From Streptomyces coacervatus (GTDB lineage Bacteria; Actinomycetota; Actinomycetes; Streptomycetales; Streptomycetaceae): a stretch of 64,000 nt of DNA. The DNA is taken from the NCBI RefSeq assembly GCF_029223485.1, contig NZ_JARHTP010000009.1, forward strand, positions 372,001 to 436,000, given 5' to 3'. Both the position numbers and the translations under genes were made by a program. The notes beneath the pieces were generated by a model. It searched no databases and had not been told where the DNA came from. It worked only from the letters and a program-made list of their open reading frames with translations. Shown here one piece after another: positions 1-8,183 of this stretch. Every line of letters begins with the position of its first letter. The first letter of the stretch is position 1.

Positions 1-2409
1 TTGGGCCGCGACGACGCCCTCGTGCAGCACGGCCACCTCGTGGCACACGGACATGGCCCGGCTGAGCAGCTGTTCGAGCAGTACGACGGTCAGCCCGTCG
101 TGAGCCAGCCTGGCCAGCCGGTCGTACACCTCGTCGACCAGGGCGGGAGCCAGCCCCAGCGCCGGTTCGTCGACGATCAGGACGTCCGGTGCGACGATCA
201 GGGCCCGGGCGATGGCGAGCATCTGCTGCTCTCCGCCGGACAGCCCGCCCGCGGAGGCGGACAGCCGGTCGCGCAGCCGGGCCGGCAGCCACTGGACGGT
301 CTCCTCCAGCCGTTCGCGCAGCGGCGCACCGGTGATGCCCGCCCCGTAGGCGGCGACTTCGAGGTTCTCGCGCAGGGAGAGCGTCTTGAACAGGGCCCGG
401 CCCTCGGGCGCCAGACTGGTGCGAACCGCCCCGCCCGACTCCCGGTCGCCGCGGGCCGGTTCGAGCGAGCCGTGCAGGATGCCGGCCAGCGTGCTCTTGC
501 CTGCTCCGTTGGCTCCGGCGATGCCCAGCACGACCCCCTGGCGGACGTCGAGGTCGACGTCGCGCAGGGCGACCACACCGCCGTATGTGTGGCCGACCCC
601 GTGCAGGCGGATCATGCTCCGCTCGCCCGCCTGCGTGGGCGGCCGGGTCCTGCCTTCGACGGTTCCCAGGTACGACGACCGCACCTTCGGGTCCTGCAGA
701 ACGGTGTCCGGGGTGCCCTCGCCGATCGTGCGGCCGAAGTCGAACGCGAGCACCCGGTGGGCGACGGAGAAGAGGTCGTCGAGGACGTGGTCGATGACCA
801 CGACGGCAGTCCCTTCGGCGTGCAGCCGCCTGATGTGCCGCGCCAGCAGTGCCCGTTCACCCGCGTCGAGGCCGCCGAACGGCTCGTCCAGGATCAGCAG
901 TTTCGGATTCTCGGCCATCGCACGCGCCAGGTCGAGACGCTTCTGCAGGCCGAACGGCAGCTCTCCGGGGCGGCGGTCGGCCACGTCCGCGAGACCGACG
1001 GAGTGCAGCAGCCGCGCGACCTCGGCCCGGTCCCCGGCGGTGATCCGGCGACGGGTGCACAACACGTTCTCCGCGACGGTGAGTTCGGAGAATACCTCCG
1101 CGTGCTGGAACGTACGGCCGATGCCCAGCCGCCGCCGCGCGGTCGCCCTGGCCTTGAGGAGAGGCCGTCCGGCGAATTCGGCGCTCCCGCTCACCCGCCC
1201 GTTGCCGGTCAGCCCCGACAACGCGTTCAACAGAGTTGTCTTCCCTGCCCCGTTGGGCCCGATGACCGCCAGGATCTCGTTCTGCCGCAGGGACAGCGAG
1301 GCATCCTCCAGGGCCTTGAGCCCGCCGTACGAGACCGACACATGCTCCAGATGCAGCAGGACGGGGCCGTCGCCCGAGGGCCCGAGCGGCGCGGGTTTTG
1401 TCAACTCATCGGCAGGCAGGGGTACTTCGGCGTCCGGTCGTCGCTGCACCCGCCGTAGGAGGCTTCGAGCGGGCTTGGCGAGGAAGGGTACGACCCCACC
1501 CGGCAGGAACAGAAGCACCGCGATCAACACGAGGCCCTGCACGACCGGTTGGGGCATCCCGACGGCGGACGAGAGGGAAGGATTCCAGGTCAGATAGATC
1601 CCGCCGGCCGCGGCACCGAGAATGGTGCCGACCCCGCCGAGCACGCACGCCGCGATCAGCGAGATGCCGAAGGTCAGCGAGAACGGATCCGGGCTGACGA
1701 ACCCGGTGAGCAGGCCGAGCAGCACGCCCGCGAAGCAGGTGCAGGCTGCGCTCACCGCGAACGACAGCGACGACTGCGCCTCCGGCGCGATGCCGATCGT
1801 ACGGGCGGCCAGGGGGTGCGACTTGGCGGCCACCAGCCGCATCCGCAGTCCCGAGGCGGCAGCCGGAACGGCCAGCGCGAGTACGACGGCGGCGGCGCCG
1901 ACCGCGAGGTACTGAGCCTCGGTGCCACCACCCAGGAGGGTGCCGAAGCCCAGTGCGCTGCGCAGCTGGACGACCGGCACTCCCTGGTCGCCGCCGGTCA
2001 CACTGCTCCAGCGGTTGATCAACTCCAGGGTCACCGTGGTGAAGGCGAGGGTCAGCAGGGCGATGTAGAGCACCGAGAACCTGGCACCCGCGTACCCCAG
2101 GAAGGCGCCCAGGACGGCACCGGTGGCGACGGCACCGAGGACCACCGCCTCCAGCGGCCAGTCGTGACCGCTGCCGTACGCGGCGAAGTAGGCGCCGATG
2201 GCGAAGAACGCGGGATGGCCCACGGACCAGATGCCGGACCAGCCGGCGAGCAGGCCGACCGACAGCACGACGATCGTGTACACGGCCGCAAGGCCCACCG
2301 AGTACATCTGGTACGCGGGGATCGCGCCGGAGGCCATGAACGCCATGAGCACCGCGCCGGCGGCCGGGCCCAGGGCGGCCCTGGCCAGGAGGGAACGGTT
2401 GAAGACCAT
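1..2409 (-). CDS. Fused LivM-LivG-LivF ABC importer protein (3' end beyond window)
   Basis: One uninterrupted minus-strand frame runs from ATG at 2409 past position 1, so at least 803 codons are present and the C-terminus is missing. Residues 1 to about 325 are a LivM-type permease with many hydrophobic segments. A LivG-type ATPase follows, with Walker A GPNGAGKT near residue 385, PFGLQKR in the signature position near 485 and LLILDEP near 505. A LivF-type ATPase comes next, with GANGAGKS near 635, LSGGEQQ near 725 and LIVDEP near 745. I read the frame across both junctions (near 1400 and near 615) and found no stop. Permease/ATPase fusions of this family are known in actinobacteria. It starts 12 bases after livH. 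By family it imports branched-chain amino acids or carboxylates; the context suggests the substrate of the adjacent catabolic genes. Confidence 0.85.
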   Translation of the reverse strand, partial: MVFNRSLLARAALGPAAGAVLMAFMASGAIPAYQMYSVGLAAVYTIVVLSVGLLAGWSGIWSVGHPAFFAIGAYFAAYGSGHDWPLEAVVLGAVATGAVLGAFLGYAGARFSVLYIALLTLAFTTVTLELINRWSSVTGGDQGVPVVQLRSALGFGTLLGGGTEAQYLAVGAAAVVLALAVPAAASGLRMRLVAAKSHPLAARTIGIAPEAQSSLSFAVSAACTCFAGVLLGLLTGFVSPDPFSLTFGISLIAACVLGGVGTILGAAAGGIYLTWNPSLSSAVGMPQPVVQGLVLIAVLLFLPGGVVPFLAKPARSLLRRVQRRPDAEVPLPADELTKPAPLGPSGDGPVLLHLEHVSVSYGGLKALEDASLSLRQNEILAVIGPNGAGKTTLLNALSGLTGNGRVSGSAEFAGRPLLKARATARRRLGIGRTFQHAEVFSELTVAENVLCTRRRITAGDRAEVARLLHSVGLADVADRRPGELPFGLQKRLDLARAMAENPKLLILDEPFGGLDAGERALLARHIRRLHAEGTAVVVIDHVLDDLFSVAHRVLAFDFGRTIGEGTPDTVLQDPKVRSSYLGTVEGRTRPPTQAGERSMIRLHGVGHTYGGVVALRDVDLDVRQGVVLGIAGANGAGKSTLAGILHGSLEPARGDRESGGAVRTSLAPEGRALFKTLSLRENLEVAAYGAGITGAPLRERLEETVQWLPARLRDRLSASAGGLSGGEQQMLAIARALIVAPDVLIVDEPALGLAPALVDEVYDRLARLAHDGLTVVLLEQLLSRAMSVCHEVAVLHEGVVAAQ

Positions 2410-2421
2410 GGATGCGACCCC

Positions 2422-3291
2422 TCAGACCCGTTGGAAGGTGCGGGCGCCGAACATGCCCTGGGGGCGGATCAGCAGCACCAGCACGGTGAACGAGAACACG
2501 AATGTGTCCCGGAAGCTGGCGGAGACGTAGTTCGCCGCCATGTTGTCCAGGACGCCGATGGTCAGCCCGCCGAGGACGGCGCCGTACATGCTGGTCAGGC
2601 CGCCCAGGAAGATTCCGGCGAAGGCCCGGAACAGGGGCGCGACGAGCGCGGTGGGCACCAGGCCGGACCGCGGTGCGTACAGACAGGCGGCCAACGCGGC
2701 GAGACCCAGCCCGAGCGCCCAGGAGATCCTGGCGAGCCGCCCCGAACTCAGCCCGACCACGCGGGCAGTGTCCGCCGACTCGGCCGCGGCGCGCATGGCC
2801 GAGCCGAGCGTGGTGCGGGCGAACAGATAGCCGACCAGAGCCATCGCCACGGCGGCGACGGCGATGGTGAGCAGGCTCTGGACCGGCACCGCGGCGCCCG
2901 ACCAGCGCACCGACCCGTCGACCAGACTGGGGAAGGACTTGGGCTGGTCGCCCCAGATGGATCCGGCCACGCTCTCCGCGACCAGGGACACGCCCATCGT
3001 CACGACGAGGGCGGAGAACAACTGCCCCTGCCCCAGCGGCCGGATCACCGTCTCACGCACCACCAGGCCCGCCGCCACGGTGATGGCGACGGCGGCGAGG
3101 ACGCCGAGCGCCGTCGCCACACCGCGGTCGTGGAGCGAGAGCGCCACGTACAGGCCCAGGGTCGCGAGCGAGGCCATCGCGAAGTTCACGACGTCCGTGG
3201 CCCGGTAGATGATCACCAGCCCGAGACCCATGAGGCCGTACACGGCTCCACTGGCCACGCCGCTGACCAGGACCAGCAGGAACTGACTCAC
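2422..3291 (-). CDS. livH: Branched-chain amino acid-type ABC transporter permease LivH
   Basis: This 289-residue, strongly hydrophobic protein has the LivH pattern: an N-terminal segment with GLMGLGLVIIYRATDVVNFA, several membrane spans and the EAA-like region typical of HAAT-family permeases. I chose GTG at 3291 because GGGAGGG lies just upstream. An in-frame upstream start at 3330 would add 13 residues but has no ribosome-binding site. It is the first gene of the livH-livMGF operon and would form the membrane channel with the fused LivM domain. A promoter and operator copy lie upstream at 3371-3414. No periplasmic binding protein of this family is present in the window, so that component is either beyond the left edge or elsewhere. 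Confidence 0.85.
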   Translation of the reverse strand: MSQFLLVLVSGVASGAVYGLMGLGLVIIYRATDVVNFAMASLATLGLYVALSLHDRGVATALGVLAAVAITVAAGLVVRETVIRPLGQGQLFSALVVTMGVSLVAESVAGSIWGDQPKSFPSLVDGSVRWSGAAVPVQSLLTIAVAAVAMALVGYLFARTTLGSAMRAAAESADTARVVGLSSGRLARISWALGLGLAALAACLYAPRSGLVPTALVAPLFRAFAGIFLGGLTSMYGAVLGGLTIGVLDNMAANYVSASFRDTFVFSFTVLVLLIRPQGMFGARTFQRV

Positions 3292-3370
3292 AGTCCCTCC
3301 CTCGGGGAAGAGCGCGTTCGCGCCACACATGCGAGAAGCATGATCACCTCACGAAACGCAGAGTTAAAGT

Positions 3371-3414
3371 GAACTCAATTCAGTAAGCTAGGCACTCCAG
3401 TGCCGGACGGGCAA
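3371..3414 (-). promoter_or_regulatory. Promoter plus operator site 1 (livH operon)
   Basis: On the minus strand a TTGCCC (3409-3414), an 18-bp spacer and TAGCTT (3385-3390) make a plausible vegetative promoter. The operator GAACTCAATTCAGTA (plus-strand reading, 3371-3385) follows at once and would cover the transcription start. It is 80 bp upstream of the livH start. The same promoter-then-operator layout recurs at 8122, 17537 and 22985. Binding by the TetR protein encoded at 16895 is an inference. Confidence 0.65.
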
Positions 3415-3453
3415 GCCTCGTGCACGGGATTTGTGCCGAAGGGCCGATCGGGG

Positions 3454-4812
3454 TCAGCGTCCGACGGCCGTCGGGGTCTCGGTGAGCGCGGTCCGCGCCG
3501 CCGCCAGGCCGAAGACCAGTGCGGGGGCGAGGCCGCCCGCGTAGGCGCGTCGGTACAGTCCGCCCGCGTCGGCGCCGGCCGCGAGCAGGCCGGGTACGGG
3601 AGCCGGTCCGTCGGACACCGCGGACAGGACGTGCGCCCCGGCGTCGATCAGCAGGCCGCCGAACGTGAACGTGATCGCCGGGGCCGCCTCGACGACGTAG
3701 TACGGCGGTTCGTCGAGCGGTCGGCGGTCGAGCAGCCGACCGGGTGTCGTCGCGCCGTTCGCGCTCACGGTGGTGTTGAACTTCTCGATGCGGTCGCGGA
3801 TCGTGGCGCCGGGGTAGCCCCACTCCTCGGGCATCGACGCGAAGTCCTCCAGGCCGTCCGCCACCGCGCTACGGGCGCCGGCGCGATGGCACAGCTGGAA
3901 CTTGTCCACGCCGGGGATGCCCTCCACGTACGAGGCGCTGATCCACTCGCGGTGCACCCGCGCGTCGGCGACCAACAGGCCACGGGCTTCCGGCCGTTCC
4001 AGCAGGGCCATCGTCGTCAGATGGTCCCCGACCGTCTCGTCGACGAAGCGTTCGCCGGTGGTGTCGAACAGCAGGGCGTGCTCGCTGTAGTAGAGCGCGA
4101 GGTCGACGAAGCGTGCGGGGTCGGCCAGGGAGACGCCCGCAGGCATCAAGTGCCCGTAGAACCCGGCGTCCTTCTTGCCGAATGCCGCGCCCACGCTGCG
4201 CCCGAGCGTGAGGCCGTCGCCCCGGCTGTGCGGGTTGGCCCGCAGGCCGATGTCCGCGGCCTGCGGGTGGACGTGCTCGGCGCGCAGGCTGCGGTCCCCC
4301 TGGAAGCCGCCGGTCGCGAGCAGGGTCCAGGTGGCCTCGATCCGGCGCGAAGTGCCGTCCGGCAGAAGGAAGTCGGCACCCTTGACCACCCCGTTCTCCG
4401 TCACGAGCGAGCGGGTCCTGGTGGCGGTCAGCACTTCCTGGCCCCGGTCGCGGATCAGTCGCTCGCAGGTGTCGAGGTAGTGGTTGGTGTCGATCTGGTG
4501 GCCGCGGCCGAAGCCGAGCACGGGCACAGGCGGCCGGCACTCCACGCCGAGCGACCGGATCCAGGCCACGCCGCCGGCGAACCCGTCCACCAGGGCGCCG
4601 GCGAGCTCCGGGTCGCCGTCCGGGTTGACCCGGCGCATCTCCTCGACCGTCGGGGTCGTCCACATGAAACCGGCGAAGCGGGCGGAGCCGCCGGTGCGTT
4701 CCGCCTTCTCCACCAGGATCACCGAGCCGCCCTCGGCGGCCACCCGGGCGGCGGCCGAGAGTCCGGCCATACCGCCGCCTATCACCAGCAGATCCACTGT
4801 CTCCGCATCCAT
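3454..4812 (-). CDS. FAD-dependent dehydrogenase, KstD / fumarate-reductase flavoprotein family
   Basis: This 452-residue protein begins with a dinucleotide-binding motif (LVIGGGMAGLSAA, residues 10-22) followed by an acidic strand end (VEKAERTGGSARF). It ends with the second FAD contact typical of the FAD_binding_2 family (GGLYRRAYAGGLAPALVFG). Members include 3-ketosteroid dehydrogenases and tricarballylate or other alpha,beta-desaturating flavoenzymes, so desaturation of a cyclic ketone or carboxylate is plausible. ATG at 4812 was chosen because GGTGGG precedes it; GTG at 4824 is an in-frame alternative. It lies between the liv operon and an alcohol dehydrogenase, all on the minus strand, with its own operator copy at 4861. 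The exact substrate cannot be read from the sequence. Confidence 0.75.
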   Translation of the reverse strand: MDAETVDLLVIGGGMAGLSAAARVAAEGGSVILVEKAERTGGSARFAGFMWTTPTVEEMRRVNPDGDPELAGALVDGFAGGVAWIRSLGVECRPPVPVLGFGRGHQIDTNHYLDTCERLIRDRGQEVLTATRTRSLVTENGVVKGADFLLPDGTSRRIEATWTLLATGGFQGDRSLRAEHVHPQAADIGLRANPHSRGDGLTLGRSVGAAFGKKDAGFYGHLMPAGVSLADPARFVDLALYYSEHALLFDTTGERFVDETVGDHLTTMALLERPEARGLLVADARVHREWISASYVEGIPGVDKFQLCHRAGARSAVADGLEDFASMPEEWGYPGATIRDRIEKFNTTVSANGATTPGRLLDRRPLDEPPYYVVEAAPAITFTFGGLLIDAGAHVLSAVSDGPAPVPGLLAAGADAGGLYRRAYAGGLAPALVFGLAAARTALTETPTAVGR

Positions 4813-4860
4813 AGCGGGTCCCACCGCCTTCGCGTCGCCGAGTGGAACAAGACGCTAATT

Positions 4861-4875
4861 GAACTCACTTCTGTA
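4861..4875 (-). promoter_or_regulatory. Operator site 2, upstream of the KstD-like gene
   Basis: GAACTCACTTCTGTA matches the shared 15-bp motif at 12 of 15 positions relative to site 4. It lies 49 bp upstream of the flavoprotein start. No convincing -35/-10 pair could be assigned here. Confidence 0.55.
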
Positions 4876-4924
4876 GTCGAGAGGGTGGCGTGCACGGGGG
4901 GTAACGGTATGGGTTTCGGCCGGA

Positions 4925-5998
4925 TCAGTCGGGGACCAGAACGGCGCGCCCCCGTACGTCGCCGGAGCGGAGCCTTGCCATCGCCTCCGCCGCGCTCGAC
5001 AGCGCGAACCGCTTGACGCCTGCCTTCAGGACGCCCTTGCGTGCCAGCGCGACGACCTCTTCCAGTTCGGGGAGGGTCCCCCAGAAGGGCAACGAGATCC
5101 GTGTTCCGGGAGGCAGCGCACCGGGTTTGCGTACCGTCAGCTGCCCGCCGCCGCTGCCCACCACAGCCAGGTCCCCGCCCGCCCGCAACACGTCCACCGC
5201 CAGCTCCAGGCTGGAGGGACTGCCGACGAAGTCGAGCACGGCCGTCGCGCCGACTCCGCCGGTGCGGCCTCGCAGGACGGCCGCAGTGTCGGGCCGCAGG
5301 AGCGTGGCGAAGTGCGCGCCGCACTCGTCGGCCAGCACGAGCGCCTCCTCCCGTACGTCCACGGCCAGCACCTGCGCGGACGTTGTGGCGCGCAGGATCT
5401 GGACGGCCAGATGTCCCAGACCGCCGACCCCGAGGACTACCACGCCGGCGCTCGCGTCGTCGCCCAGTGCGCGCCGGACCGTGGCCACGGCGTGGAACGC
5501 GGTGAGCCCGGCGTCCGACAGGGGTGCCGCCTGGGTCGCGGCCAGGTCGCCCACCGGGACCAGTGGCCGACCGGACGGCACGAGCATCAGGTCGGCCATC
5601 CCGCCGTCGCGCCCGAGCCCCGCGCCCGTGCCGACGCGGTCGGCGTCCCGTGCCGCGCGCCGGTCGCAGTAGTTCTCCGCGCCGGCCGCGCAGCGTGCGC
5701 AACTCCCGCAGCCCCAGGGGCCGTAGACGACCACGCGCTCGCCGATCGCCGGACCCGTGGCGAGCGGGCCGCGCTCCACCACCCTGCCTGCGACCTCGTG
5801 TCCGAGGGTGAACGGAATCCGGTACGGGAGGTCTCCCGGCCGTGCGTCCATGACGTGGAGGTCCGAGCGGCAGAGGCCGGCCGCCTCCACCCGGATCAGC
5901 ACCTCTTCGGCCGTGGGAACGGGTCGTGCCACCTCGGTGAGGATCGGCGGGCCGCCCCAGTGGGTCAGCCGGAGTGCTCTCGTCCTGCCTGTTGACAT
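4925..5998 (-). CDS. Zinc-dependent medium-chain alcohol dehydrogenase
   Basis: This 357-residue protein has the full MDR zinc alcohol dehydrogenase layout. Catalytic zinc ligands are Cys43 (GLCRSD), His67 and Glu68 (LGHEVAG). Structural zinc ligands are Cys97, Cys100, Cys103 and Cys111. The nucleotide-binding motif is GVGGLG. It should oxidise a primary or secondary alcohol (or reduce the carbonyl) with NAD(P). Start ATG at 5998 leaves only 61 bp to the divergent SDR gene, and that gap holds one operator copy (6020-6034), so both genes are probably controlled by the same repressor. No ribosome-binding site is obvious before this ATG, so it may be weakly translated or leaderless. Confidence 0.85.
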   Translation of the reverse strand: MSTGRTRALRLTHWGGPPILTEVARPVPTAEEVLIRVEAAGLCRSDLHVMDARPGDLPYRIPFTLGHEVAGRVVERGPLATGPAIGERVVVYGPWGCGSCARCAAGAENYCDRRAARDADRVGTGAGLGRDGGMADLMLVPSGRPLVPVGDLAATQAAPLSDAGLTAFHAVATVRRALGDDASAGVVVLGVGGLGHLAVQILRATTSAQVLAVDVREEALVLADECGAHFATLLRPDTAAVLRGRTGGVGATAVLDFVGSPSSLELAVDVLRAGGDLAVVGSGGGQLTVRKPGALPPGTRISLPFWGTLPELEEVVALARKGVLKAGVKRFALSSAAEAMARLRSGDVRGRAVLVPD

Positions 5999-6034
5999 AC
6001 GAGTGACAGTAACAAAAATGAAGTCAGTTCAGTA
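5992..6034 (+). promoter_or_regulatory. Divergent control region with operator site 3
   Basis: The 61-bp gap between the alcohol dehydrogenase and the SDR holds GAAGTCAGTTCAGTA (6020-6034), a clear copy of the regulon motif. TTGACA (5992-5997) overlaps the first codons of the alcohol dehydrogenase and could be the -35 of the SDR promoter, with an A-rich -10-like stretch (6014-6019) after it. One bound repressor here would block both genes. Confidence 0.6.
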
Positions 6035-6059
6035 CCTGACTGTGGGGCGGTGACCGTGC

Positions 6060-6854
6060 ATGGGCGACGAACACACGGGGCGCTTCGACGGGCGGATCGC
6101 GCTCGTCACCGGCGCAGGATCAGGCATCGGAGCGGCGGTCGCCCGGCGACTGGCCGCGGAGGGGGCGGAAGTCTTCGCCGCGGACATCGACGGCCCGGCG
6201 GCGGAGGCCGTCGTGAAGGAGCTGCGGCGAGCACACCCGCTGACCGTCGACGTGGCCGAACCGGCGCAGGTCGACGAGGCCTTCGACGAGGTCGTACGGC
6301 GCCACGGGCGGCTCGACGTCGTGGTGCACGCGGCCGGAGTCGACGACCCCACGGCCAAGGAGTGGATCGCCGAGGCCCTGGTCGCCGACCGGCTGCCGGA
6401 GGTGACCGCGCGGCTCGGCGACGATGCATGGCGACGTGTCATGCGCGTCAACCTGGACGGCACGTTCCATGTTCTGCGCGCCGCTCTGCGGGCCATGGCG
6501 CCGCACCGGTCCGGAACCGTGGTCACCGTCGGTTCCTCCTCGGCCTTCGACACCCAGGCCGGCTATCCGCACTACGCGGCCTCGAAGGCCGGTGCGCATG
6601 CGCTGAGCCAGTCCGTCGCCAAGGAGGCGATCGCGTTCGGGATCCGCGTCAACACAGTGGCGCCGGGGCCGACGGAGACGGGCATGGCGGCGCGGACGCC
6701 TGCGGCGCTTCGGCGGGGGTTTGCTGATCCGCGGGTTCGTCCGTATGCGACGGCGGAGGAGATTGCCGACGTTGTTTTGTTCCTGGTGGGCGAGGAGGCG
6801 GCGAACTTGGTGGGGGCGGTGCTTCTTGCGAATGGTGGGCGATTCACGGTGTGA
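6060..6854 (+). CDS. Short-chain dehydrogenase/reductase (SDR)
   Basis: This 264-residue classical SDR has the cofactor motif TGAGSGIG near residue 18, a HAAG in place of the usual NNAG, the catalytic serine in SSSAF and YAASK with catalytic Tyr and Lys. It would interconvert a hydroxy and an oxo group on a pathway intermediate with NAD(P). There is an insertion of roughly 15 residues after HAAG relative to the shortest SDRs. It is divergent from the alcohol dehydrogenase and shares its operator. The acyl-CoA dehydrogenase downstream (93 bp later) may be co-transcribed, although the gap holds a dispersed repeat element. Confidence 0.85.
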   Translation: MGDEHTGRFDGRIALVTGAGSGIGAAVARRLAAEGAEVFAADIDGPAAEAVVKELRRAHPLTVDVAEPAQVDEAFDEVVRRHGRLDVVVHAAGVDDPTAKEWIAEALVADRLPEVTARLGDDAWRRVMRVNLDGTFHVLRAALRAMAPHRSGTVVTVGSSSAFDTQAGYPHYAASKAGAHALSQSVAKEAIAFGIRVNTVAPGPTETGMAARTPAALRRGFADPRVRPYATAEEIADVVLFLVGEEAANLVGAVLLANGGRFTV

Positions 6855-6870
6855 GGGCCCAACTCCGAGT

Positions 6871-6923
6871 GGTCGGCTGCGGGTTGTTCGTGGCTGGTCG
6901 CGCAGTTCCCCGCGCCCCTGAGG
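6871..6923 (+). repeat. Dispersed intergenic element, copy A
   Basis: About 52 bp in the gap between the SDR and the acyl-CoA dehydrogenase match, in reverse orientation, the segment at 60622-60672. The core GCGCAGTTCCCCGCGCCCCT is identical, and the flank with GCTGCGGGTT is almost so. I recall this element as common between genes in Streptomyces genomes. Confidence 0.75.
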
Positions 6924-6947
6924 GGCGTTCGGTCGAGGGAGGTCTGA

Positions 6948-8081
6948 ATGTTCCGGCTTGGTGGCGATCCCGCTCTGTTGCTGGAGACTGACGAGCAGCG
7001 TCAACTGCGGGCAGTTCTAAGGGATTTGCTTGCCGATACCTGTGGGCCCGAGGAAGTCCGCAAGCAGGCCGGGAGTCCGCGCGGGTACGACCAGGTGTTC
7101 TGGGAGCGGCTCGCCTGCGAGATCGGAGTGCATGGGCTCGCCCTGCCCGAGGAGTACGGCGGGGCCGGGTACACGTTCGCCGAGCTTGCCGTCGCTTTGG
7201 AGGAGACGGGGCGTGTGGTCTGTCCCGCGCCGCTGCTGTCGACCGTCGTGCTGGCCGGACACGCCCTCCTGAGCAGCGGCGACCGGCAGGCCTGCGCGCG
7301 CTGGCTTCCGGGTATCGCCTCTGGCGCGCTCACGGCAACGGTCGCCGGATTCCTGCACCCTGCCGACGTGACGGCCGAGCGCGGCCCCGGCGGCTGGGTG
7401 CTGCGCGGAGAGGTCGACTTCGTGCCCGACGGAGAAGGCGCAGATCTGCTGCTGGTCGCCGCCCGCGCGCCGGACGGGGAGCGGCTGTTCGCCTGCGGGC
7501 CGGACGGTGCGACCTGCGATCGCACGGCTCGTCGGGTCCTCGACTCCACGCGGCGTCAGGCATACGTCCGCTTCCGGGGGGCGCCGGCCGAGCCGGTCGG
7601 CGAGCCCGGGCGGGCGGCGGGGGTCGTCGACGCCGTGCTCGACGCCGGACGGGTGGCCCTGGCGGCCGAGCACGTCGGCGGCAGTGCGCACGCCCTGGAC
7701 GCCGTGCTCGCCTATGTGTCCCAGCGGACGCAGTTCGGACGTGCCATCGGCTCGTTCCAGGCGGTCAAGCACCGGCTGGCCGACCTGCTCGTCGAGGTCG
7801 AGGGTGCGCGGTCGGCCTCGGCGTACGCGACCGCCTGCCTTGCCGGAGGCGTGCCGGAACTGCCCGTGGCCGCGAGTGCCGCAGCGGTCGCGTGCACCGG
7901 CGCCTACCGACTCGCCACCACGGAATACGTCCAGCTCCACGGCGGAATCGGCTTCACCTGGGAGCACCCGGCCCATCTCCATCTGCGCCGGGCACGGGCC
8001 GACGAGGCGCTGTTCGGCACGGGCGACGACCACCGCCTGCGCCTGGCCGGTCTGCTCGGCCTCACCGGCTCCACCGGCTGA
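6948..8081 (+). CDS. Acyl-CoA dehydrogenase family protein lacking the usual catalytic glutamate
   Basis: This 377-residue protein has the N-terminal helical domain with LPEEYGGAGYTFAELAVALEE, a middle beta domain and the C-terminal FGRAIGSFQAVKHRLADL and QLHGGIGFTWEHPAHLHLRR motifs of actinobacterial FadE proteins. At the place where medium-chain enzymes have the catalytic YEGT glutamate, this protein reads LFGTGDDHR, so that base is absent. In steroid catabolism such subunits pair with a second subunit in alpha2beta2 dehydrogenases; the protein at 10505 is a candidate partner. The start ATG has GGGAGG eight bases upstream. It probably desaturates an acyl-CoA thioester of the regulon substrate. 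Confidence 0.8.
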   Translation: MFRLGGDPALLLETDEQRQLRAVLRDLLADTCGPEEVRKQAGSPRGYDQVFWERLACEIGVHGLALPEEYGGAGYTFAELAVALEETGRVVCPAPLLSTVVLAGHALLSSGDRQACARWLPGIASGALTATVAGFLHPADVTAERGPGGWVLRGEVDFVPDGEGADLLLVAARAPDGERLFACGPDGATCDRTARRVLDSTRRQAYVRFRGAPAEPVGEPGRAAGVVDAVLDAGRVALAAEHVGGSAHALDAVLAYVSQRTQFGRAIGSFQAVKHRLADLLVEVEGARSASAYATACLAGGVPELPVAASAAAVACTGAYRLATTEYVQLHGGIGFTWEHPAHLHLRRARADEALFGTGDDHRLRLAGLLGLTGSTG

Positions 8082-8121
8082 TCGTTCACCGGTCGCGCAG
8101 CGGTCATCGCTTCCCGATCCA

Positions 8122-8167
8122 TTGACAGGGGTATCCATCCGCCCACAGAATCGAACTCAATTCAGTT
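8122..8167 (+). promoter_or_regulatory. Promoter plus operator site 4 (main beta-oxidation operon)
   Basis: TTGACA (8122-8127), an 18-bp spacer and CAGAAT (8146-8151) form the clearest promoter in the window. The operator GAACTCAATTCAGTT (8153-8167) starts two bases after the -10, and a further CAGTT follows. The ribosome-binding site GGAGGAG is at 8174-8180. Placement over the transcription start implies repression. Confidence 0.75.
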
Positions 8168-8183
8168 CAGTTTGGAGGAGCTC

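Noticed and set aside
1..1458. Open frame of 485 codons on the plus strand
   Set aside because: It is antisense to the LivG and LivF domains, whose motifs (Walker A, signature, Walker B) are all on the minus strand.
1549..3372. Open frame of 607 codons on the plus strand
   Set aside because: Gln/Arg/Gly/His-rich shadow of the permease genes; it has no domain and no ribosome-binding site.
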